Positions 6,414 through 14,014 are shown, counted from the stretch's first letter. The stretch: DNA of 17,103 nt from Planctomycetota bacterium (GCA_016872875.1 VGYW01000162.1:1-17103), one strand, 5' to 3'. Notes: generated from the sequence alone by a model not told the origin. Program-made: numbers and translations.

Positions 6414-7367
6414 TCAGGCGTCGTGGGCGAAGTGGGAGCGCAGGAGGGCATATTCGTCGGCCCCCCGGCGGATGGCTCGGGCAGCAGCTTGGGTGGCGGC
6501 CTGCATCTCGGAAGCGGTGAGGGGGCGGAAGTCGCGGGCGGCTTGCGCTGCGCGGCGGACCTCTTCGGGCTTCTTCACGCCGATGATGGCGCAGGCGACG
6601 CCTGGGACGCTCAGGGGGTAGCGGAAGGAGGGGCCGTAGTCGGCGGCCAACTGCCCCTCGCCGCCCAGCACCTTCATGGCGGCGAGGCCCATGCCCATCT
6701 TGTGGCAGCGCGCCAGGAGCGCGCCGCCGCCCTCCGCCACGGCCAGGGCATTGATGAACGGCATCGCAACGTCGAGGTCGCCCGCCTGGTCGAGGACGGC
6801 CATCGCGTGGGCGTGGGGCGGGTGGACGCTCATGCCGATGAAGCGGGTGAGGCCCTGGCGCTTGGCCTTGCGGAGATAGGCCAGGGCGCCGTCGTCGGCG
6901 ACGATCCGCTTCACGTCCTGCCAGCCGTGCGGCAGGCCGACTCCGTGGAGGAGCAAGAGGTCCACGTGGTCGGTTCGCAGGAGCTTCAGGCTTTGGTGAA
7001 GGTCGGCCTCAGCGCCCTTGGCGCTGATGTGGTCGAGCTTGGTGACGAGAAAGGTCTCCTTGCGGACACCCGCCAGTAGGTGGCCCAGCCTTTCCTCCGA
7101 GCGCTCATAGTTCGGCGCCGTGTCGAAGTAGCGGATGCCACAATCGAGTGCGGCCCTCACGATGGCGGCGGTGTCGGTCGTCGAGTCTTTGGCTATCCAG
7201 GCGCAGCCGAGGCCGAGGATGGTGACTGGGACACCCGTCTTGCCCAGGACGCGCCGCGGGATTCCGGCCGGCTCTTCGCCCTTCAATCGCACGGCACAGC
7301 CGAGAGGGAGCGCGGCGCCCGTAACAAGGGAGGCCTTGATAAGCTCGCGGCGGCTCAGGCGATTCAT
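6414..7367 (-). CDS. Tat-exported aldo/keto reductase
   Basis: This 317-residue protein of the aldo/keto reductase superfamily catalyses NAD(P)H-dependent carbonyl/alcohol interconversion on an unknown substrate. The twin-arginine motif SRRELIKAS (5-13) and a hydrophobic stretch to about Cys24 predict export in folded form, as a cofactor-binding enzyme would need. The TIM-barrel landmarks are present: GLGCAW near 52-57 and the catalytic tetrad Asp82 and Tyr87 (FDTAPNY), Lys110 (VTK) and His141 (LLLLHG). AIIGVKKPEEV near the C-terminus fits the cofactor-binding loop. The start ATG at 7367 is preceded by GAGGAG, which overlaps the stop codon of the DUF362 gene nine bases upstream, so the two are almost surely one transcript and coupled in translation. 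Cys24 follows LPLG, which is not a canonical lipobox. No iron-sulphur cluster motif is seen at the C-terminus. Confidence 0.92.
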   Translation of the reverse strand: MNRLSRRELIKASLVTGAALPLGCAVRLKGEEPAGIPRRVLGKTGVPVTILGLGCAWIAKDSTTDTAAIVRAALDCGIRYFDTAPNYERSEERLGHLLAGVRKETFLVTKLDHISAKGAEADLHQSLKLLRTDHVDLLLLHGVGLPHGWQDVKRIVADDGALAYLRKAKRQGLTRFIGMSVHPPHAHAMAVLDQAGDLDVAMPFINALAVAEGGGALLARCHKMGMGLAAMKVLGGEGQLAADYGPSFRYPLSVPGVACAIIGVKKPEEVRRAAQAARDFRPLTASEMQAATQAAARAIRRGADEYALLRSHFAHDA

Positions 7368-7376
7368 CGGCTCTCC

Positions 7377-8654
7377 TCAATCGAACAAACGCATCGGGTA
7401 TCTGGTCACCTTGATGTCCTTGCCTAGATTCCCCTGAATCCAGCGCGCGACCTCATCGGCAGCGGCCTGGCCCTCGTCGGCGAAGAGCACGCGGAAACGC
7501 GGGTAGAAGGAGATGATGTCGCCCGCGATGGGCACGTGGACCTCGAAGCCGTGCGAGGCGCGGTCGGGGTGCTTCGCTCTGTCCACCTTCAGGTGGTGAG
7601 GGGAGAAGCTGAAGACGAGCAGCTCGCCCTTCTCGTTGTTGTAGACTCTGTCGGCGAGTTGGACGAGCCGGCCGACGAGTGCATCGGTCTTGGCGATCTG
7701 GACTTCGGCCTCCCAGAGGGGGTGGCGGAAGGGGCGCCTGGCCTCCTCGATGGGCACGCCCTTGACCGCGATACGGGCGAGGTCGGCCTCGCCCAGGCCC
7801 TTGTCGGCGGCCACCTTGATGTGCCGCACGGAGCGGACGTCGAAGCCCATGATCGCGGTGCAAACGGCCTCCACCGCCACGATGTCGGCCCCCGCCACGA
7901 TGAGGTCCATCGGCAGGGGCGTGCCCTCGATCGGCCCCTGGCCCTCCATCGCAACCAGGCCGTCCACCACCACCAGGTCGGGCTTGCGGGCGAGGAGGAG
8001 GTCGCAGAGCACTTCGTCCACCTTGGCGTGGTAGACGCTTCGCGGCTCGGGCAGGAGGCCGTAGAGGTTCTTCATCCCCAGCGTCACGCCCGTGAGCTGA
8101 TGGGTCTTGAGCACGGGCACGTCCACCAGCACGTCGGCGGTCTGGGTCACGGCTGGGAGCGAGTACTCCTTGCGTGCGAGGCCGTTGGGCAGCTTCACCG
8201 CCATTCGCTCGGAGCGGTCAACGTCCACGAGCCCGAGGCCGAGTTCCTTGGCCATCGGGGTGTAGCCGAGGAAGTCAAACATGCGCGTCGCATCGTTCGG
8301 CGTGCCCTCCGCAATGGTGATCTTGCACTTCGCGGCGGCGAGGAGTTGGCCAGCCAGTGCCTTCACGATGCGGACATCGGTCGTGAAGCCAGGGCGCACC
8401 TTGCCGTCGCCGTGCCGCTGCTCGCGGCCCGGCATCGCGGGCTGGTGGACGAGGTTTGGCTTGATGACGACCTTCTGGCCGTCCCCGACGAACTGCTTGA
8501 TTCCGCCGAGCAGCTCGATGGCCTCGGCCACCATCTTCTCGGGGTCCTTCCCCTTCACGATGGCGACCGTGGCGGCCCATGCGCCGTCGAGGCATAGGCC
8601 AAGAAGCGCCGCAGCCACCAGAAACAGCAGGATTCCTCTTCGGGTGGTCAGCAC
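7377..8654 (-). CDS. Exported DUF362-domain protein
   Basis: From the chosen start this is a 425-residue protein with a signal peptide (TTRRGILLFLVAAALLGLC, cut after AWA) and one DUF362 domain. Landmarks are VVIKPNLVHQ, ITIAEGTPND, DVPVLKTHQLTGVTLGMKNLYG and DLVVVDGLVAMEGQGP. DUF362 proteins have no settled biochemical role; some members are fused to 4Fe-4S ferredoxin domains, but no cysteine cluster is present here. The GTG at 8654 is preferred because AAAGGAG lies 12 bases ahead and the signal peptide then starts at once. The frame is also open to 8717, but those 21 codons are the translation of the 9-nt repeat at 8679-8729 (RIRRIGRI). Its stop codon overlaps the ribosome binding site of the reductase gene, suggesting a shared job; what that is cannot be read from the sequence. 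Confidence 0.85.
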   Translation of the reverse strand: MLTTRRGILLFLVAAALLGLCLDGAWAATVAIVKGKDPEKMVAEAIELLGGIKQFVGDGQKVVIKPNLVHQPAMPGREQRHGDGKVRPGFTTDVRIVKALAGQLLAAAKCKITIAEGTPNDATRMFDFLGYTPMAKELGLGLVDVDRSERMAVKLPNGLARKEYSLPAVTQTADVLVDVPVLKTHQLTGVTLGMKNLYGLLPEPRSVYHAKVDEVLCDLLLARKPDLVVVDGLVAMEGQGPIEGTPLPMDLIVAGADIVAVEAVCTAIMGFDVRSVRHIKVAADKGLGEADLARIAVKGVPIEEARRPFRHPLWEAEVQIAKTDALVGRLVQLADRVYNNEKGELLVFSFSPHHLKVDRAKHPDRASHGFEVHVPIAGDIISFYPRFRVLFADEGQAAADEVARWIQGNLGKDIKVTRYPMRLFD

Positions 8655-8666
8655 GAGTAGCGCTGT

Positions 8667-8673
8667 CTCCTTT
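8667..8673 (-). promoter_or_regulatory. Ribosome binding site deciding the DUF362 start
   Basis: The minus strand reads AAAGGAG here, 12 bases before the GTG at 8654. The spacing is on the long side. The site lies downstream of the alternative starts at 8717 and 8708, neither of which has a Shine-Dalgarno of its own, so it argues for the shorter protein. Confidence 0.55.
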
Positions 8674-8678
8674 CCCTT

Positions 8679-8729
8679 GATCCGACCGATCCGACGGATT
8701 CGACTCATTCGATTCACTCGACCGATCGG
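8679..8729. repeat. 9-nt tandem array, unit GATCCGACN, in the DUF362 leader
   Basis: The plus strand reads GATCCGACC, GATCCGACG, GATTCGACTC, ATTC, GATTCACTC, GACCGATCGG. This is a degraded series of 9-nt units with two near-perfect members at the left end. It lies between the DUF2961 stop (8745) and the DUF362 ribosome binding site. The related array at 13968-14004 carries the same unit in the opposite orientation: GATCCGACCGATC and CCGACGGATT are shared on opposite strands. Confidence 0.75.
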
Positions 8730-8744
8730 GCTGCTCCGCCCGGC

Positions 8745-11468
8745 CTATCGGCCTGCCGGCGTAAGCGTCAAGCAGTCAACCCCCGCATAGAAGCCGGTCG
8801 CGGCATCGTTCTTGCCAGCAACCTCGAACTTCAGCAGGTGCTTGCCGGCGGCGAGCTCAACGACGCCATAGGGCACCTTGCCGCTGGGCACGACGCCGCG
8901 GTTGAAGCCGTCGAACGGCTTGCCCAGCGGCTTGCCGTCGAGGTGAAGCTGCACGATGCCGTAGTCCACGGCCTTCGTGTAGTAGACGTCCAGGTCGTAG
9001 CGGCCCTCCTGCGGCACGGTCAGCTCGACAGTGACGAAAGCGCCCTTCTCCTTCGGGGTGAAGAAGAGCTGCGCCTCGCCACTCCACTGGTTTGCGCCGA
9101 ACGGCCCGAGGTGCTGGACGTCGGCCCGGCCGCCGTCGCTGGCCACGACGGGCAGCTTCTCGGCCTCGATGGCGCCCTCGACCACGATGCGGCCGAGGCG
9201 CAGGAAGTCAATCCCCACGCGGAAGCCCGTCGCCTTCTCGCTCTTGCCCACGACCTTGAACGTCACGGCGTTGGCCTCGGGCGCGAGGTCCACCTTGCCG
9301 AGTGAGACCAGAGGCCCGACCTCCGGCTTGGGGGCAAAGCAGTCCACCGGGTCGCCGATCGCCTTGTCGCCGAGAAGTGCCTGCACCTGGGCGTACTCCG
9401 GGCCGCGGGTGAAGCGCGCCGCGAGGACGTGGCGCCCCGCGGCCTTGATGGGAAGTGCGAGGGCGAACGACTGGCCCGCCTTGTCGGCTTCGACAAGAAG
9501 CTGGCTGTCGCCGCTCCAGGGCAGGCGGATGTCCTCGGTCCCGGCCACCAGGAGGGTGTCGCCTGTGACGAGGAGCTTCTCGGCCTCCAGGGCATCGCGC
9601 TCCTTGCGGCTCGGCTCGAGCTGGAGGGCGTCGAGCACCAGGCTCCCCTCGCCTGTCAGCTTCAGCGCCAGCTTGGCCTCGCCCTTGGCCAGGCGCGCCT
9701 TGCCGACGCGGAACAGGGCCGACTTGGCGAACGCGTTGTCCCCCTTGCCCACTGCCTTGTCGCCGACCAACAACTCGAATGGGGCGTGGGCCTCCCCCTT
9801 CGCGCCGTAGAGCGAGATTGCGTACACATCGTCGGCTGGCACGGGCACCGGCAGCTCGAAGCGCTGCCCCTCCTTGCCCCTCAGCACGATGGCCTTGCCC
9901 CGGCTGAACTCGTCCATCCTGTCCACGTCGTCCACCACCGCCGCGCCGGCGGTCTTCAGGTCTTCGGCCTCGACGACGCCGGGGATGGCCTTTGGCCTCG
10001 GCAGCCGCCCGTCAACCGGCACGCTCCTGAAGAAGTCCTTGTGCGGCTCGACCTGATACCAGTAGGCCACGGAACTGTAGTCCTTGTCCTTCCCGTAGTT
10101 CTCGATGGTGATGCGGAACGATTTCTCGAAGGGGATATCGTCGCTGATGTGCCAGCGGTAGACGCTCCACTTGTTCGAGAAGCCCGGCCCCTGTCCGAGC
10201 GTGCAGCCGTGGAATGGGCGAATGAAGTGTCGGAAGCCCCAGGCATCGCCGAAGTAGTCCTCGGACCCCGTGCCGAACGTCGAGGGGAACTTCTCGCCGT
10301 CCACGTAGACCTTCTCGTCGCCCTCGCCCCACCAGCCCTGGTCGGGGTTATCCACGTTCAGCATGCAGCCCACGTAGCGCCCCTTCCCCTCGCACTCCAG
10401 GATGGGATAGTCGAAGGTCTTGCACGGCTCCTCGCGCCGCCACTTGGCGTGGAAGTAGGCGCAGCCGCGCTGCGGCGGCTCCGTGCTCATGGCAACGGCG
10501 TGTTCAAGCTTGGCTGGCCTCGTGCCCTCATTGACGACGACGATGCGGGCCTTCTTCTGGAACGGCATCCGCCAGCGACAAAGGCCGCCGTCAGGCCCCA
10601 TGACGAACGCCAGCGAATTGTAGCTGTTGGCGAGGAAGCCGGTGCCGAAGAAGTCGCCCAGCGGGCACTCCACGCTGGGGTTCTCCTCGTTGTCCCAGTA
10701 CATGCGCACCATGACGCGGCGGAGGGCGTAGCGCTCGTCGCTGACGAGCTTGGCGAAGAAGGTCACGATGGTCTTTGGACCGTCCTCCTCGAAGATGGTC
10801 ACAGGCTTGCCGATGGGCAGCTCAGCGATCTTCATCTGCGCACTGGAGCCGGGGAAGACGGGTGCCTCCAATTGCTTCAACTCGGCTTCGGACAACGGCA
10901 GGCGGAAGGACTTGACGGCGGTGGCCTTGGGGAAGGTCTTGTAGCCGATGTGGTAGTACTGGTTGTGGGCCTTGTCGGCAGTGACCTTGCAGCTCTTGGC
11001 GTAGGGGATGGGAAGGTAGATGTTGGCGCCCGCACCGTCCATGCCGCACACGGGCGGCTTGAAGGGCGGCACCTTGTCGTGGAAGAGGTCGGCGAAGGGC
11101 CACTCATAGGTCGGCTTCGCGTCGCCGTCGAGGTAGAAGCGGATCTTGCCCTGGGGGTTGGCCGACCAGATTCGCACGATGCAGCCGGGGCCGTCCATCT
11201 CGGCCATCACCGCCTCGCCGTCGGCCTCCTTGCGGATGTAGTGGCCGCTATCGCCGTTGGCGCTCCAATCAATGTACTTGTCGGCCTTCGCATCGTACTT
11301 CGAGCGTCGGTCGTAGCTGGAGAACTGCTTGCACGTCACGCCTTCGTCGAGGATGGTCAGGCGGTCGAGGTCGGTGAGGGTGCGGAGGAAGTGGCTGTAG
11401 TCGAGTTCGGCGGCAGAGGCGAGAGATGCGGCCAGAGCGAGAAGGCACGCTGTTCTTCGCAAGGGCAT
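8745..11468 (-). CDS. DUF2961 (GH172-type) exported glycoside hydrolase, multimodular
   Basis: This 907-residue exported protein has a signal peptide (PLRRTACLLALAASLASA, cut before AELDY) and a DUF2961 catalytic region (about 20-490). Family landmarks are MDGPGCIVRIW (91-101), the Trp/Gly-rich WWGEGDEKVYVDGEKFPS and GTGSEDYFGDAWG. DUF2961 proteins were classified as GH172 after difructose-dianhydride and D-arabinofuranosidase activities were shown in members. Glu382 (GEGDE) and Glu403 (SEDYF) are 21 residues apart, matching the spacing of the catalytic pair I recall for the Bifidobacterium enzyme (Glu270/Glu291). Three beta-sandwich-like units follow, opening with VVEAEDLK (about 498), LEAEKLLV and IEAEKLPVV, and ending with LDALQLEP, IDFLRLGR and VDCLTLTP; they look like carbohydrate-binding modules. 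The ATG at 11468 has AAGGAG eight bases ahead; the longer frame to 11552 only translates the 9-nt repeat. The likely role is glycan degradation in the periplasm or outside the cell; the sugar is unknown. Confidence 0.92.
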   Translation of the reverse strand: MPLRRTACLLALAASLASAAELDYSHFLRTLTDLDRLTILDEGVTCKQFSSYDRRSKYDAKADKYIDWSANGDSGHYIRKEADGEAVMAEMDGPGCIVRIWSANPQGKIRFYLDGDAKPTYEWPFADLFHDKVPPFKPPVCGMDGAGANIYLPIPYAKSCKVTADKAHNQYYHIGYKTFPKATAVKSFRLPLSEAELKQLEAPVFPGSSAQMKIAELPIGKPVTIFEEDGPKTIVTFFAKLVSDERYALRRVMVRMYWDNEENPSVECPLGDFFGTGFLANSYNSLAFVMGPDGGLCRWRMPFQKKARIVVVNEGTRPAKLEHAVAMSTEPPQRGCAYFHAKWRREEPCKTFDYPILECEGKGRYVGCMLNVDNPDQGWWGEGDEKVYVDGEKFPSTFGTGSEDYFGDAWGFRHFIRPFHGCTLGQGPGFSNKWSVYRWHISDDIPFEKSFRITIENYGKDKDYSSVAYWYQVEPHKDFFRSVPVDGRLPRPKAIPGVVEAEDLKTAGAAVVDDVDRMDEFSRGKAIVLRGKEGQRFELPVPVPADDVYAISLYGAKGEAHAPFELLVGDKAVGKGDNAFAKSALFRVGKARLAKGEAKLALKLTGEGSLVLDALQLEPSRKERDALEAEKLLVTGDTLLVAGTEDIRLPWSGDSQLLVEADKAGQSFALALPIKAAGRHVLAARFTRGPEYAQVQALLGDKAIGDPVDCFAPKPEVGPLVSLGKVDLAPEANAVTFKVVGKSEKATGFRVGIDFLRLGRIVVEGAIEAEKLPVVASDGGRADVQHLGPFGANQWSGEAQLFFTPKEKGAFVTVELTVPQEGRYDLDVYYTKAVDYGIVQLHLDGKPLGKPFDGFNRGVVPSGKVPYGVVELAAGKHLLKFEVAGKNDAATGFYAGVDCLTLTPAGR

Positions 11469-11481
11469 CGGGGCGCTCCTT

Positions 11482-11552
11482 GTGGGACAGGTGGGACCTG
11501 TGGGACCGGTGGGACGCGTGGGAGCGGCCGCCACAGGTCCCACCGGTCCCAC
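11482..11552. repeat. Inverted 9-nt arrays, unit GTGGGACNN, in the DUF2961 leader
   Basis: Five direct 9-nt units run GTGGGACAG, GTGGGACCT, GTGGGACCG, GTGGGACGC, GTGGGAGCG (11482-11526). After an 8-nt core come two inverted units, AGGTCCCAC and CGGTCCCAC (11535-11552). GTGGGACCGGTGGGAC (11500-11515) and GTCCCACCGGTCCCAC (11537-11552) are exact reverse complements, giving a 16-bp stem with a 21-nt loop. It fills most of the 91-bp gap between the HzsA-related stop and the DUF2961 ribosome binding site, and it may attenuate read-through or separate the two messages. Confidence 0.88.
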
Positions 11553-11559
11553 GCCGTCG

Positions 11560-13902
11560 TCACTCCAGCTTCGGCCCCGCTATCCTGTCGCCGCGCAGTT
11601 GGCGAGCCTGGTCGGCTGGGTCGAAGGTGCCGTAGAAGAGGGCGTTGGCGTCCATCCAGGTCACCACCCGCTCCCATTCGGCGGGGGTGAGCTTGACCTT
11701 GTAGTGGGCTTCGGTGAAGGTCTTGACCAGGGCCTGGCTGCCGCGCGCGCCGAAGTAGTCGGGCTTGGCCAGCGGCTCGCAGTTGCCGCCGCGGCCCCAG
11801 GCGGGGAACGACACGCGGGCGACCAGGGCGTTGTAGCTCGCCGTGTAGTGTCCCTGCGGCTCGCCCGTGAGGATGACCTTCCCCTCGGGCTTCTCCTTGT
11901 TGTGGCACGAGACGCAGTGTTTGTCTAGCACGGGCTGGACTAGGATGGGGTAGCTCAGGGGCTTCGAGCCGTCAGGCCCGGGCTCAATCACCGATGGCGA
12001 CCTGAGCAGGGCCTTCGCGGCCCGGCGCTCGGGGGGCGGAGCGGAGCGCGCCTCGTGGCAGCCGACGCATGAGGCGTTCTCGCCGGGCTGGAGGTAGCTG
12101 ACGCTGCGCATGATCTGGACGGCCATGCCGCGCTCGTCGAGGGCCTGGAAGGCGAGGGCGAGGCCGGCCGGAGCTCTGAAGTAGGCCGAGCCGTCGTCCT
12201 CCACCGGCACGGTGCCGAGCACCTGCTTGCCGGGCGAGGCGTTGGCCAGGCCCACGGGCGGGTTGTTGGCATGCGGCGTGGTCTTCGGCAGCACCTGCAC
12301 GATACGGAGCCGCTTCACTTTCTCCTTTGGCAGGGGCGGCGAGGCGGCGTAGACATCCTGGAGGAAGTAGGTGCCCTCGGGCTTCTCAGCGGCCTCGGCA
12401 GCGGGAGGCAGTGCGGGGGGCGCTGAGCGCTCCCGCAGCGGAATCGGCCAAAGGCTCGATATGTCGGGGTCGCGGTGGAGAAGCTCCTTGTTCCCGAAGG
12501 CGTCCACCAGATAGATGCCGAACATGTTCGGGGGATTGGGGTTCGGCTCGCCAATGAGGGCCTGGAAGCTGTAGGCGGCCAGGAAGAGCTTCTCGGAGAG
12601 GGGCCAGGGGCTGCGGTAGCAGTGGCCGGGCCAGCGCTCCTGCTCGGGCGGCATGGGGGGCCGCTTGGCGACGCCCTGGGGCGCGTGCCAGAAGCCCTTG
12701 GCCCCGTTGGAGACGGGCACCTCGCTCTCGGGGAAGAGCGCGTCGGGCGTGAGCCGCGTGATCGGGTCGAGGTAGTCAATCCCCTTCGCCACGTCGAGCA
12801 GGATGATGGAGCCAGCGGTCATGGCGTGGTGCGCGGCGGCGGTGGCCATGACGCGGCTGGAGCCAGGCACGGCCTGGGCCTCCCACACGCCCACGGGGTT
12901 CCACGTGTTGTTGCCGTAGAAGATGCGCGGGTCGGAGCCGTCGGGGCGAACGGTCCAGAGCTGCTGGTAGTGGACGGCGTTGCGGTCAACGTAGTCCCAG
13001 CGGGTGTAGATGACGCGCCCGTCGTTGAGCACGGCGGGGTCCCACTCGTGGGTCTCGTGATAGGAGACGGGGTGGGGGTTGGAGCCGTCGGCGTTCATCA
13101 GGGCGAGGGTGTAGACAGGGCACGGCCCGGCCCCGCAGCGGTGGAAGCCGCCTCTGCGGGTGGAGATGAACATGATGCGGCCGTCGGGCAGGTAGCGGGG
13201 CGAGAAGTCGTCGCAGGCGCCGCTCGTGAGCTGGCGCAGCCCCGTGCCATCGGCGTTGATCTCGTAGATGTGATAGAAGCGGTCGAGATGCGTCGTGCGG
13301 TTGGGCGGCGAGGTGGGCGTCGCGCAGTAGGCGAAGAGCACCCGCTTGCCGTCGTAGGACACGTCGGGCGTCTGGAAGCTGCCCTGGAAGAGCTGCCAGG
13401 TGGTGAGCTCCCGGGCGGCCAGCGACTCCCCCGGCTTGTCGAGGACGAAGACCCCGCCGCCCGGCTTGGCGCAGGCGCCGTAGTACTGGGTGAGCTGGTG
13501 GCTGAAGACGCTCGGCACCTGCTTGACGAAGAGGACCGGGCCGGTCTTGGCGAGGGGGTTGGCGAAGACGAGGCGGCGGCGCGCCTGGTGCGTCCGCCGC
13601 CAGAGGTCCTCCCATTGGGCATCTTGAGTCTTCGGGTCGTCGGCAAGCTGCTTGAGCTGGTTGCGGAGCACGCGCCAGATGGCGGGCAGGTTTCCGAGCG
13701 GGGCGCCCGCTGCCTGAAGGTCGGCCATGAGCGCATCGCCGCGCTTGAGGGTGGCCTCGATGGCGGCGGCGTAGGTGCTCGGGTTGCGCTCGGTGCCGAT
13801 GCCGTCCTGCATGCGCCAGTCGCGCTCGATCTGTGCCGCGTCGTCGGGCGGGGCGGCGCTCAGCGCGCCCACGATCAAGAGAGCAAGACCAGAGGACATC
13901 AT
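11560..13902 (-). CDS. HzsA-related dihaem c / PD40 beta-propeller protein
   Basis: This 780-residue exported protein has a short signal peptide (SSGLALLIVGALSA, cut before APPDD). An N-terminal helical part (about 20-110) is followed by a propeller of PD40/TolB-like blades: TPDVSYDGKRVLFAY near 180, DDFSPRYLPDGRIMFIST near 238 and EWDPAVLNDGRVIYTRW near 294. Two c-type haem sites sit in the C-terminal third: CVGCH (612-616) and CVSCH (663-667). The plan of propeller plus two haems is that of the hydrazine synthase alpha subunit and of the widespread HzsA-related family in Planctomycetota and Verrucomicrobiota. No beta or gamma subunit lies nearby, so anammox is not implied. A periplasmic electron-transfer or oxidoreductase role is likely; the substrate is unknown. 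The start at the ATGATG (13902) has AAGGGGA ahead of it. A longer frame to 14061 only reads through the 9-nt repeat (as TDWTDLTDPTDRP) and the terminator, and is rejected. Confidence 0.88.
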   Translation of the reverse strand: MMSSGLALLIVGALSAAPPDDAAQIERDWRMQDGIGTERNPSTYAAAIEATLKRGDALMADLQAAGAPLGNLPAIWRVLRNQLKQLADDPKTQDAQWEDLWRRTHQARRRLVFANPLAKTGPVLFVKQVPSVFSHQLTQYYGACAKPGGGVFVLDKPGESLAARELTTWQLFQGSFQTPDVSYDGKRVLFAYCATPTSPPNRTTHLDRFYHIYEINADGTGLRQLTSGACDDFSPRYLPDGRIMFISTRRGGFHRCGAGPCPVYTLALMNADGSNPHPVSYHETHEWDPAVLNDGRVIYTRWDYVDRNAVHYQQLWTVRPDGSDPRIFYGNNTWNPVGVWEAQAVPGSSRVMATAAAHHAMTAGSIILLDVAKGIDYLDPITRLTPDALFPESEVPVSNGAKGFWHAPQGVAKRPPMPPEQERWPGHCYRSPWPLSEKLFLAAYSFQALIGEPNPNPPNMFGIYLVDAFGNKELLHRDPDISSLWPIPLRERSAPPALPPAAEAAEKPEGTYFLQDVYAASPPLPKEKVKRLRIVQVLPKTTPHANNPPVGLANASPGKQVLGTVPVEDDGSAYFRAPAGLALAFQALDERGMAVQIMRSVSYLQPGENASCVGCHEARSAPPPERRAAKALLRSPSVIEPGPDGSKPLSYPILVQPVLDKHCVSCHNKEKPEGKVILTGEPQGHYTASYNALVARVSFPAWGRGGNCEPLAKPDYFGARGSQALVKTFTEAHYKVKLTPAEWERVVTWMDANALFYGTFDPADQARQLRGDRIAGPKLE

Positions 13903-13967
13903 GGCGGTTTTCCCCTTTGTGGGCGCTAGCTTACACGCTGAGGGCTTGGGCTGCAAGCGCTGGGGCC

Positions 13968-14004
13968 GATCGGTCGGATCGGTCAGATCGGTCCAATCCG
14001 TCGG
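13968..14004. repeat. 9-nt tandem array, unit GATCGGTCN, ahead of the HzsA-related gene
   Basis: The units are GATCGGTCG, GATCGGTCA, GATCGGTCC and the variant AATCCGTCGG. They share GATCCGACCGATC and CCGACGGATT, on the opposite strand, with the array at 8679-8729; the two copies therefore have opposite orientation relative to their downstream genes. The array lies between the terminator of the secretin-like gene and the start region of the HzsA-related gene. A weak promoter-like pair on the minus strand (TTGCAG at 13956-13951, TAAGCT at 13933-13928, 17-base spacer) follows it. Confidence 0.82.
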
Positions 14005-14014
14005 CCCATGAGAA

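Noticed and set aside
6311..6451. N-terminal extension of the TolC-like protein to 6451
   Set aside because: It overlaps the end of the reductase gene and displaces the lipoprotein signal from the N-terminus. AAGGAA before 6310 supports the shorter form.
11469..11552. N-terminal extension of the DUF2961 protein to a GTG at 11552
   Set aside because: It reads the 9-nt repeat as a Gly/Pro/Thr peptide. The ATG at 11468 has a good ribosome binding site and starts a normal signal peptide.
9429..11690. Plus-strand open frame of about 750 codons opposite the DUF2961 gene
   Set aside because: It is antisense to a gene with clear family motifs. In GC-rich DNA with G/C at third codon positions the opposite strand rarely meets stop codons. 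It has no ribosome binding site, no recognisable motifs, and it runs through the 9-nt repeat.
11560..13902. True hydrazine synthase alpha subunit (anammox marker)
   Set aside because: Only the overall plan matches. No other hydrazine synthase or hydrazine dehydrogenase gene is in the window, and the HzsA-related family is common outside anammox bacteria.
12475..13929. Plus-strand open frame of about 484 codons opposite the HzsA-related gene
   Set aside because: It is antisense to a gene with PD40 blades and two CXXCH haem motifs. Its composition (Val/Gly/Ala/Glu-rich, no hydrophobic pattern) is that of a shadow frame.
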